Shown: positions 1-5,558 of the stretch, piece after piece | Layout: every line of letters begins with the position of its first letter | Position numbering within the stretch: the first letter of the stretch is position 1 | Assembly: GCA_017610485.1 (NCBI GenBank) | Contig: JAFCBY010000061.1 | Span: 1-6,542 of the forward strand | Direction: 5' to 3' | Length of the DNA stretch: 6,542 nucleotides | Source: Candidatus Falkowiibacteriota bacterium | Lineage (GTDB): Archaea; Iainarchaeota; Iainarchaeia; Iainarchaeales; GCA-2688035 | Notes under the pieces: model-generated | The model's database searches: none | What the model was told of the DNA's origin: nothing | Seen by the model: the letters and a program-made list of their open reading frames with translations, nothing else | Made by a program: the position numbers and the translations under genes

Positions 1-1
1 T

Positions 2-91
2 CTGAAAAGGCAAGAATTGAATTTGAATTTAGAAAAAAAGACAGCAAATTATAAGCCCGGAAAAAAAACGGCAAATTATAGGCTTCGTTAA
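2..91 (+). CDS. Possible C-terminal tail of an upstream gene (partial)
   Basis: The first bases read open from the window edge in two frames. Frame 2 gives 29 residues ending at TAA 89-91 and contains a tandem 9-residue repeat (KKTANYKPG then KKTANYRLR) encoded by a 27-base direct repeat, a period that keeps frame. Frame 1 is an alternative: 17 residues ending at TAA 52-54, reading SEKARIEFEFRKKDSKL, which looks like an amphipathic beta-strand tail. The sequence cannot decide between them, and only one can be the real end. No function can be inferred from so short a piece. The hairpin and T-run just after 91 fit a gene ending here. Confidence 0.33.
   Translation: MKRQELNLNLEKKTANYKPGKKTANYRLR
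34..87. repeat. Two tandem copies of a 27-base A-rich repeat
   Basis: Bases 34-60 and 61-87 align at 21 of 27 positions, sharing an A-run followed by the exact core gcaaattata (44-53 and 71-80). The period is a multiple of three and the copies lie in frame in the 2-91 reading, which mildly supports that frame. It could also be A-tract slippage in non-coding DNA. Confidence 0.6.
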
Positions 92-100
92 AAAAAAGAA

Positions 101-122
101 AAGGAAAATTTCCTTACTTTTT
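101..122 (+). terminator. Hairpin plus T-run, possible transcription terminator
   Basis: AAGGAA (101-106) and TTCCTT (110-115) can pair around a three-base AAT loop, followed by AC and five Ts (118-122). The stem is short and AT-rich, so the hairpin is weak, but archaeal termination depends mainly on T-tracts. Its position, between the tail of the previous reading frame and the start of the next run of genes, is right for a terminator. Confidence 0.4.
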
Positions 123-181
123 GTACTTGACTTGATTGCAGGCAAAACAAGCTTGACTAAAAATTAAACATGCTTCCAGAA

Positions 182-194
182 AGCATTAAATATT
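182..194 (+). promoter_or_regulatory. Candidate archaeal TATA box / BRE for the four-gene run
   Basis: The stretch agcattaaatatt (182-194) is an AT-rich TATA-like element preceded by an A/G-rich cagaaa that could serve as a BRE. Initiation about 25 bases downstream would fall near 212-216, giving a leader of about 30 bases to the ATG at 242. A second AT-rich element (ctaaaaatta, about 157-166) is an alternative. Bases 123-241 contain no other feature I can support. This is consensus matching by eye only. Confidence 0.3.
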
Positions 195-231
195 ACATAA
201 ACCCTCTTAATTATGTTTTCCTCATTGGTTG

Positions 232-235
232 GGAG
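232..235 (+). promoter_or_regulatory. Ribosome binding site deciding the first gene's start
   Basis: GGAG lies six bases before the ATG at 242 and three before the ATG at 239. No such motif precedes the more upstream in-frame ATG at 170. This favours 242 (or 239) as the start. Confidence 0.5.
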
Positions 236-241
236 TTGATG

Positions 242-475
242 ATGAAGGTTAAGAGGGACAAACTGCTCAGCGAGAGCATAGGCAAGGCTATTTCTGTTTT
301 CTACAACGACACATTCAACTCTGTTTCATTCAAAACAGGAAAATTCCTGGACTTTGACGAGTCCGTCATCAAAATCCTTGAAGACAAGAAAGACACACCA
401 GTGTTAATTCCAAGAATAAAATGCATAAGAATAGAATTTGGAGGTGCAACAAGTGTTATCGCAAGAACAAGATAA
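242..475 (+). CDS. Small hypothetical protein, ~77 aa, first gene of the run
   Basis: A short basic protein beginning MKVKRDKLLSE and ending SVIARTR. I do not recognise the family with confidence. The order of short strands, an acidic helix (FDESVIKILED) and a final strand containing IPRIKCIRIE suggests a compact alpha/beta or small-barrel domain. The IP-x-R-I-x-x-I-x-I ending loosely recalls the UPF0248/DUF504 and MJ1316-type RNA-associated domains, but the similarity is too weak to assign. There is no signal peptide or membrane segment, so it should be cytoplasmic, unlike its neighbours. The start at 242 is chosen because of the GGAG six bases upstream; ATG 239 and ATG 170 (101 aa) are in-frame alternatives, the latter adding a stretch with no ribosome binding site. 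Its last 23 bases overlap the next gene, whose Shine-Dalgarno sequence lies inside this coding region. Confidence 0.7.
   Translation: MKVKRDKLLSESIGKAISVFYNDTFNSVSFKTGKFLDFDESVIKILEDKKDTPVLIPRIKCIRIEFGGATSVIARTR
440..446 (+). promoter_or_regulatory. GGAGGTG Shine-Dalgarno of the giant surface protein
   Basis: A full seven-base match to the archaeal anti-Shine-Dalgarno lies within the 3' end of the preceding gene, six bases before GTG 453. The upstream in-frame TTG 438 and GTG 444 overlap the motif itself and so cannot use it. This makes 453 the best start. Confidence 0.8.
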
Positions 476-3400
476 AAAAACTTTGGAAAAAAATCCTGCT
501 AAAAAAGGCAACCTGCTATTCAGGCTGCTGCCAAAACAAGGCAGGCACAGCACAAAAACAAGCATGCTGTTCATCCTGCTTGCAGTGGTGCTCAGCACAG
601 CCTTTCTGTTCGTGTACGCAAACAACAACGGCTGCATAATCGGCTGCGAAAGCGATGCGGCCTGCGACGACCAAAACCCCGACACAACGGATATCTGCAA
701 CAACGACGGGCAGTGTGACAGCGGCTGCGCATACATTCACGCAGAGCTTGGATGCCAAGTAGAATGCAGTTCTGATTCGCAATGCGACGACCATGATCCA
801 AAGACAACAGATATATGCAACAATGACGGAACATGCCAGGCGGAATGCAGCAATCTTTCAACGCAAGCAACAGAAGAAAGCCAGATTGAAGACAGGGGGC
901 AAGATTTTAAGCCAGCAGTGGAGATAAAGAACCAGGCAGGGGCAAAGGGGCACTTTGAAGTATCAAAGACTTTGGACGGGGCCTTTGATATAAAAATAAC
1001 TTCCCCGGCAACAGAAGAAGAAAAGCCTGCTCCAAAAATGGAGATAAAAAGCCTAAAATCCGCGACTGAAAAAATAGACACAAAAATAGACAGCTACTCT
1101 GGCAAAGAGCCAAGAATGGGAAAGATAAACACCCCAGTTGTCGCAGTGAAACAGCAGCTTTACTTTGAGGAAGCAACCATAACCCTGCCAAAGACAGGAC
1201 CTGTTAACACAATAGTGAGGTGCAGCAGCTTTGACTTCGAGGCATTCAACTGCCAAGGATGGGAAGAGACAAGCATAGCATTCCAGGAAACAGCTGACAC
1301 GATTACATTCAATGTGACAGGCTTCTCAGCATACGCCGGCGCCCTAATAGTAATAACAAAGGCGGAACACCTTGACTCAAACAAGGAATTCATTTCAGAC
1401 GTTTACCAAGAAGTGAAGGACAAAGACGACCTTTGGAGCGAAACCATTTTACCAGGAGAATACGTAAGAGTAACCTTTGAAAGGCCACTCTCCAGAAACA
1501 ACGACATAACCATTTATGCAAGAAGCCTTGGAGGGGAAGCAGACATTGAAATCTACCCAAAAGACAGCCAAACCTTGATAGCAAGCATCCAAGGCATTTC
1601 CACAGAAAACTGGTTCAAAACAATTCTAACAGGCCTTGCCCCAGAAGAAAGCCACTCAACCTTCGACCTCAAAGTGCTCCTAAACCCAATAGAATTCGAC
1701 TACATTGTTGACCCAGCTGGAAGTTGGTCTTCTTTAGGAGACAAAGGCGGTGCCCTATACAGCATGGCTACTTATGATGGAAACCTATTTACTGGAGATG
1801 GGATTGGTGTTTTGGGAACATACAATTCCACTTCAAATGTTTGGTCTTATCTAAGAGACGAAGACGGTGCCATATACAGCATGGCTGCTTATGATGGAAA
1901 CCTATTTACTGGAGATACTGCTAAGATTTTGGGAACATACAATTCCACTTCAAATGTTTGGTCTCCTTTACTATATACATCCTATACCCCAGACAGTATG
2001 GCTGTTTATGATGGAAACCTATTTACTGGAGATGGGATTGGTGAGTTGGGAACATACAATTCCACTTCAAGAATTTGGTCTTCTCTAGGAGACAAAGGTA
2101 CTACTCTGAGGAGCCTGGCTGTTTATGATGGAAACCTATTTACTGGAGACAATGATGGTGTTTTGGGAACATACAATTCCACTTCAAATGTTTGGTCTTC
2201 TCTAGGAGACAAAGGCGGTGCCCTATACAGCATGGCTGCTTATGATGGAAACCTATTTACTGGAGATGGTGATGGTGTTTTGGGAACATACAATTCCACT
2301 TCAAATGTTTGGTCTTCTCTAGGAGACAAAGGCGGTGCCCTATACAGCATGGCTACTTATGATGGAAACCTATTTACTGGAGATGGTGATGGTGTTTTGG
2401 GAACATACAATTCCACTTCAAGAGTTTGGTCTTCTCTAGGAGACAAAAGTAGTGGTATCTTGTTCAGCATGGTTGTTAACGATGGAAACCTATTTACTGG
2501 AGATGCTCTTGGCATTTTGGGAACCTATGGACCACGCCAAACACCACCAACATTAACCAGTATTTCTGACGCACCAGACCCAATAGCAGGAGGAAGTGAA
2601 ATAACAATAACTCCTGCAGGGCAAGGAGATACAGATTCATTTGACTTGTATTATTATTGCAATGAAACAGGCACACCAACAAGCGCAAACACACTTTGTT
2701 CACAAGCCAACACAAAATATTCTCCACCCTATGCCAGTATGACTTGCACTTACAATGTTCCGGTAGAAATCGGAGAAAGAACAGTATATTGCAGAGTATA
2801 CACTAAAGAAATATATTCAGACGAAAAAACAACAACTTATACCGTAAAAGAACCAAACATACCACCAGACTGCAACATTTGGAAGGTTAGCATCTGGGAC
2901 TTCAACGCAACGCTGCCGTCCTTTTCATATGCGGTAGATAAAAATCTGACAATCATATTCAGAACATCTGATGCTGATAGCGATGACTTGAATTTCAACA
3001 TGTGGTACGATACAAGTACAGGCGGAAAAACAAACAAAATAATAGGCGACATAAACCTTTCAACAGAAGCCATGCACGGAAACTGCGATACAAACTCAAA
3101 AACAGGAATGGTATGCACATGGGACTGGAACATTATGGATATAGCAGACAACAACTACTGGATAACCACAGAAATAAACGACGGAACAGACTCAAACACA
3201 ATGTCAGGCGCAAGAAGTTTCAAGGTAAACCCTGAAGCAGAACTGCCAGCCAACATGGACGTAAACGTAACCCACATAAACGGCTACGAGGACGCAGCAG
3301 GCCTGCCAACATTCTCATACGCCAACGACGGCAATTTGACTTTTGACTTCAATTTTGCGACAGGCACAAACTATGGAACACACTACGCAGACATCAATTA

Positions 3401-5558
3401 TTCCACGGCAAACACGCAAGGAAGCGGAACAAGCATAGTAACCGACCTCTTGATTGATGGAAACTTGTGCCAAACAAACTTTGTAGGAGACTGGAACAAC
3501 CAGCCTAATTCGGATGCAAACCTGGTGAGCTACTGGAAGTATGACGCACAAGAGGATGATTTTAACACAAGCAGGGCATTCGACTACTCCGGAAGCGAGA
3601 ACCACGGCCAATATATCGGCGGAGCAGACAACAATGCTGAAGGAAAATGGGACACTAATGCTGGGTTCTTTGACGGGGTGGACGATTACATTGAAGTGGC
3701 ACATTCAAACAGCCTAAATATAGCCGAAGCCGTCACTTTGATTACTTGGCTTTATGACCCGTCAAACTGGCTGTTTGACTGGGCATACCGCAAAAAAATA
3801 ACGATAGACCAAACCAAGGTTGACGACAGTTTAACCGATTTTCCGGTTTTACTAAAGTTAACTTCAACCAATTTTGATTTTTCAAAATCTAATGCCGATG
3901 GTTTTGATATAAGATTCACAAGTTCAGACGGGGAAACGCTCTTAAAATATGAAAGGGAAAGGCACGATTCTGGAAATAGTTTGGCTGAATATTGGGTCAA
4001 GGTCCCTTCAGTTTCAGGAACCGCAGACACCAATATCTACATTTATTACCAAACTGCTGATACCGCTGATGGAGCCGACCCGACAAATGTTTGGGATGCG
4101 GATTTTGTAGGAGTTTGGCATTTAGCAGAATCTGGTAATGGAACAACTGGCGAATTTAAAGATTCTACCTCTAATGAGAATGACGGGACAGGTGGTGCTA
4201 CAGCTGGGGGTGAAGGTGATACTACTAAAACCCCAAATCAAACAACAGGTGCAGTTGGGCATGGTCAAGCTTTTACTGCTGCCAATACTGATAGAATTGA
4301 TTTAGGTAATCCTGCTGAACTTGATTTTGGAACTGGTGATTGGACTGTTGAGAGTTGGATTAATCATGCTAATGAAAATGCTACGCAAGAAACAGTTTAT
4401 GCCAAAGGTGGTGATAATGCCGGAGGAATAAGATATGCTATTGCTCTAGGAGAAAAAACAGGTGCTGTTCAGCGGCTTACTCTAACTGTGGATGATAATG
4501 ATGGTAAATACCAAGCGGAAGGTACTGCCGATTTTTGCACCGCCACTTGGGTTTACGCAGTAGGTTTAAGAAATGGGGCTAATATTTTTACCTATCTAAA
4601 TGCTGTTCAAGATGCCACTATAGCTGTTGGTGCTGCTTATAGTTTATCAGAGACTTCGCAAAGAGATGCATACATAGGATGTATTACTAGTCAGCCAGAT
4701 GCTACACTTATAAAGTATGCCAATATGAGTATAGATGAAGTTCGTATTTCAGCCATTGCTCGTTCCGCCGCTTGGATGAAAGCCTCCTACAATTCTGGAA
4801 ATAATACTTTATTGGCTTATGGGGAGGAAGAAACCCCTGTGACCGGCAGAGTAGTCCTTGGCAAGGGACGGGATGCTTATCAAATTGAGATTGATGACGA
4901 TTTGATAGTCAGGGGCTATATTAACGGCACAGAACAGGTTTCCTCCCAAATAACCAAAGCATGGCACCACATAGCCCTAACCTACGACGGGTCAAATGTA
5001 AGGCTCTATATAGATGGAACTGACAAAAATTCTGCAGCCCTAGCCTCAGCAATAACCACCAACGCCAGCAACCTAAAAATCGGAGAGCTGGTATCAGGCA
5101 AAATGGAAGAAACCCGCATCTACAACAGGGCGTTGACAGCAAATGAAATCTCCCTGGGCTACAATCTAAGCGTTCGCAACCACAGAAAGTGCTCCTGGGA
5201 CTGGGACATTCAAAACATAGCGGACGATAACTACTTCGCGTTGATTAATACAAGGGACGGCTCTGGAAACGAGGACTTTGAAGCATCAGACTACTCATTC
5301 CACGTCAACCCAGGAGCTTCGCCAGCAGACACCTGTTCCTGCCCTTCATCAGGAAACTGGGAAATTGATGATGGAAGTATTTGCACCTTAAACACTGAAT
5401 GCAATTTGACAGGAGGCGACCTGCATATTTCAAGCGGCTCCCTAAACATCGCCATAGGCGGAACCCTTGTCATTCCATCAGGCCACAAAATAATAATCGA
5501 AAAAGCAGCCTACGCAAACATTTCGTTTAGCGGAGGAGCATTGGAGATAATCAAATGA
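453..5558 (+). CDS. Giant multidomain secreted surface protein (propeller, Ig-like, LamG, DUF2341)
   Basis: A protein of about 1701 residues, numbered from GTG 453. A Lys-rich stretch (1-37) precedes a hydrophobic helix (about 38-56, ending V-Y-A, compatible with signal peptidase cleavage or an uncleaved anchor). Then come two Cys/Asp-rich motifs (65-88 and 105-128); a charged linker; a module (about 237-421) with ITLPKTG, FSAYAG, AEHLDSN, EYVRVTFE and FDYIVDP, which I know from DPANN surface proteins; seven 39-residue repeats (424-692) predicted to form a beta-propeller; an Ig-like domain (about 698-798); Ig-like unit 1 (804-927); and Ig-like unit 2 (932-1620). Unit 2 is interrupted by LamG (1024-1570), itself interrupted by DUF2341+LamG (about 1104-1463). 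A Cys-containing domain rich in short strands (about 1626-1701) ends the protein. There is no C-terminal membrane helix or sorting motif. The likely role is adhesion or ligand binding outside the cell; no catalytic motif was seen. The stop overlaps the next start (ATGA). Confidence 0.9.
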   Translation: MLSQEQDKKTLEKNPAKKGNLLFRLLPKQGRHSTKTSMLFILLAVVLSTAFLFVYANNNGCIIGCESDAACDDQNPDTTDICNNDGQCDSGCAYIHAELGCQVECSSDSQCDDHDPKTTDICNNDGTCQAECSNLSTQATEESQIEDRGQDFKPAVEIKNQAGAKGHFEVSKTLDGAFDIKITSPATEEEKPAPKMEIKSLKSATEKIDTKIDSYSGKEPRMGKINTPVVAVKQQLYFEEATITLPKTGPVNTIVRCSSFDFEAFNCQGWEETSIAFQETADTITFNVTGFSAYAGALIVITKAEHLDSNKEFISDVYQEVKDKDDLWSETILPGEYVRVTFERPLSRNNDITIYARSLGGEADIEIYPKDSQTLIASIQGISTENWFKTILTGLAPEESHSTFDLKVLLNPIEFDYIVDPAGSWSSLGDKGGALYSMATYDGNLFTGDGIGVLGTYNSTSNVWSYLRDEDGAIYSMAAYDGNLFTGDTAKILGTYNSTSNVWSPLLYTSYTPDSMAVYDGNLFTGDGIGELGTYNSTSRIWSSLGDKGTTLRSLAVYDGNLFTGDNDGVLGTYNSTSNVWSSLGDKGGALYSMAAYDGNLFTGDGDGVLGTYNSTSNVWSSLGDKGGALYSMATYDGNLFTGDGDGVLGTYNSTSRVWSSLGDKSSGILFSMVVNDGNLFTGDALGILGTYGPRQTPPTLTSISDAPDPIAGGSEITITPAGQGDTDSFDLYYYCNETGTPTSANTLCSQANTKYSPPYASMTCTYNVPVEIGERTVYCRVYTKEIYSDEKTTTYTVKEPNIPPDCNIWKVSIWDFNATLPSFSYAVDKNLTIIFRTSDADSDDLNFNMWYDTSTGGKTNKIIGDINLSTEAMHGNCDTNSKTGMVCTWDWNIMDIADNNYWITTEINDGTDSNTMSGARSFKVNPEAELPANMDVNVTHINGYEDAAGLPTFSYANDGNLTFDFNFATGTNYGTHYADINYSTANTQGSGTSIVTDLLIDGNLCQTNFVGDWNNQPNSDANLVSYWKYDAQEDDFNTSRAFDYSGSENHGQYIGGADNNAEGKWDTNAGFFDGVDDYIEVAHSNSLNIAEAVTLITWLYDPSNWLFDWAYRKKITIDQTKVDDSLTDFPVLLKLTSTNFDFSKSNADGFDIRFTSSDGETLLKYERERHDSGNSLAEYWVKVPSVSGTADTNIYIYYQTADTADGADPTNVWDADFVGVWHLAESGNGTTGEFKDSTSNENDGTGGATAGGEGDTTKTPNQTTGAVGHGQAFTAANTDRIDLGNPAELDFGTGDWTVESWINHANENATQETVYAKGGDNAGGIRYAIALGEKTGAVQRLTLTVDDNDGKYQAEGTADFCTATWVYAVGLRNGANIFTYLNAVQDATIAVGAAYSLSETSQRDAYIGCITSQPDATLIKYANMSIDEVRISAIARSAAWMKASYNSGNNTLLAYGEEETPVTGRVVLGKGRDAYQIEIDDDLIVRGYINGTEQVSSQITKAWHHIALTYDGSNVRLYIDGTDKNSAALASAITTNASNLKIGELVSGKMEETRIYNRALTANEISLGYNLSVRNHRKCSWDWDIQNIADDNYFALINTRDGSGNEDFEASDYSFHVNPGASPADTCSCPSSGNWEIDDGSICTLNTECNLTGGDLHISSGSLNIAIGGTLVIPSGHKIIIEKAAYANISFSGGALEIIK
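645..836 (+). repeat. Doubled Cys/Asp-rich motif (C-x-SD...CDD...TTDIC)
   Basis: Residues 65-88 and 105-128 of the giant protein share the pattern C-x-S-D-x-x-C-D-D, two variable residues, P-x-T-T-D-I-C-N-N-D-G-x-C, offset by 40 residues (120 bases). A similar C..D..CDD..CTTD.C motif recurs in large bacterial secreted proteins, notably in myxobacteria. Its regular Asp and Cys spacing suggests disulfide-stabilised, possibly metal-binding loops, but that function is inference. The motif lies directly after the membrane helix, so it would be the first folded element outside the cell. Confidence 0.8.
1722..2528 (+). repeat. Seven exact-period 117-base repeats, predicted seven-bladed beta-propeller
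   Basis: The W-S codons start at 1725, 1842, 1959, 2076, 2193, 2310 and 2427, exactly 117 bases (39 residues) apart. Each unit reads roughly W-S-x-L, a variable loop, S-M-x-x-Y-D-G-N-L-F-T-G-D, three variable residues, x-L-G-T-Y-N-S-T-S. The seventh copy has one extra residue in its loop and lacks the N-S-T-S tail. A 23-base core starting gatggaaacc is identical in all seven copies. Four-stranded units of this length repeated exactly seven times match the geometry of Kelch-like or sialidase-like seven-bladed propellers. Fold and blade count are inference from periodicity. Copies 5 and 6 are nearly identical, indicating recent duplication or gene conversion. Confidence 0.85.
2862..3233 (+). 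other. Ig-like unit 1 (uninterrupted copy) in the giant protein
   Basis: Residues 804-927, from PPDCNIWKV to SFKVNP. It contains PSFSYAVDKNLTIIF, GDINLST, a Cys pair (C878 and C888, nine residues between) and CTWDWNIMDIADNNYW. It is predicted to be an Ig-like beta-sandwich and is the intact paralogue of the split unit at 3246-5312, which makes it the reference for recognising the insertion. Confidence 0.65.
3522..5162 (+). other. Outer LamG (concanavalin-like) domain, split in two
   Basis: The N-terminal half (residues 1024 to about 1103) runs LVSYWKYDA, FDYSGSENHG, FFDGVDDYIEV and VTLITWLYDP, the usual first half of a LamG jelly-roll. The C-terminal half (about 1465-1570) runs GRVVLGKG, YQIEIDDDLIVRGYING, AWHHIALTYDGS, VRLYIDG, LKIGEL and EETRIYNRALTANEI, the usual second half. 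Neither half is complete alone. The break falls at the loop after the WLYDP strand, where LamG domains normally continue directly to the GxIVSKG-like strand. LamG domains commonly bind glycans or proteins; the ligand here is unknown. Confidence 0.75.
3762..4841 (+). other. DUF2341 + inner LamG cassette inserted inside the outer LamG
   Basis: Residues about 1104-1463. DUF2341 (about 1108-1216) shows WAYRKKITID, TDFPVLLKL, GFDIRFTSSDG, AEYWVKVP, NIYIYYQ and the closing VWDADFVGVWHL. An inner LamG-like domain follows with DSTSNENDG, GQAFTAANTDRIDL, DWTVESWI, MSIDEVRISAIARSAAWMKA and LLAYGEEE. DUF2341 directly followed by LamG is a standard pairing in secreted bacterial and archaeal proteins, so this is a complete cassette. 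Codons here favour GAT, AAT, GGT, GCT and ACT, unlike the flanks. Exact junctions are uncertain by a few residues. Confidence 0.75.
5543..5548 (+). promoter_or_regulatory. GGAGAT ribosome binding site for the 51-aa gene
   Basis: GGAGAT (one mismatch from GGAGGT) lies six bases before ATG 5555, the same spacing as for the giant gene. It supports translation of the short reading frame. Confidence 0.55.

Larger units (their letters stand above)
3246..5312 (+). other. Ig-like unit 2, split by a large LamG-containing insertion
   Basis: Residues 932-1620. The N-terminal half (932-1006) contains PTFSYANDGNLTFDF and ADINYST and ends at C1006. The C-terminal half (1580-1620) reads CSWDWDIQNIADDNYF and ends FHVNP. 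Both match unit 1 in order. In unit 1 the two cysteines are nine residues apart; here they are 573 apart, with the LamG block between them. The halves are clearly paralogous by eye; a shared fold is inferred. Confidence 0.65.

Noticed and set aside
170..241. N-terminal extension of the first gene from ATG 170
   Set aside because: No ribosome binding site precedes it, the stretch overlaps the best TATA-like element, and GGAG at 232-235 sits correctly for ATG 242.
421..639. A 72-residue Cys-rich frame inside the start of the giant gene
   Set aside because: It overlaps the well-supported 453-5558 frame throughout, has no ribosome binding site of its own, and its Cys content comes from out-of-frame reading of tgc/tgt-rich codons.
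1867..2088. An alternative + frame open across the 117-base repeats
   Set aside because: Repeats whose period is a multiple of three keep any stop-free shadow frame open; the product simply repeats with the DNA and has no start signal.
1722..2528. Could the repeat array be a CRISPR array or a diversity-generating retroelement target?
   Set aside because: The repeats are 117 bases, contiguous and in frame within one protein, without spacers. No reverse transcriptase or template repeat is visible, and the differences are not biased to adenines.
3315..3704. Longer antisense frames on the - strand (for example 129 codons here and 124 codons at 5675-6049)
   Set aside because: They lie opposite convincing domain-bearing genes, lack Shine-Dalgarno motifs and have compositions typical of antisense shadows.
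3762..4841. Insertion sequence or intein as explanation of the inserted block
   Set aside because: There are no terminal inverted repeats, no transposase, no intein splice motifs (no N-terminal Cys/Ser block and no His-Asn at the end), and the block reads as ordinary DUF2341-LamG sequence.
3762..4841. Assembly chimera as the sole cause of nested domains
   Set aside because: Both junctions keep frame, both interrupted domains resume with exactly their missing halves, and a full domain cassette is enclosed. It cannot be excluded without reads, so it remains a check rather than the preferred reading.
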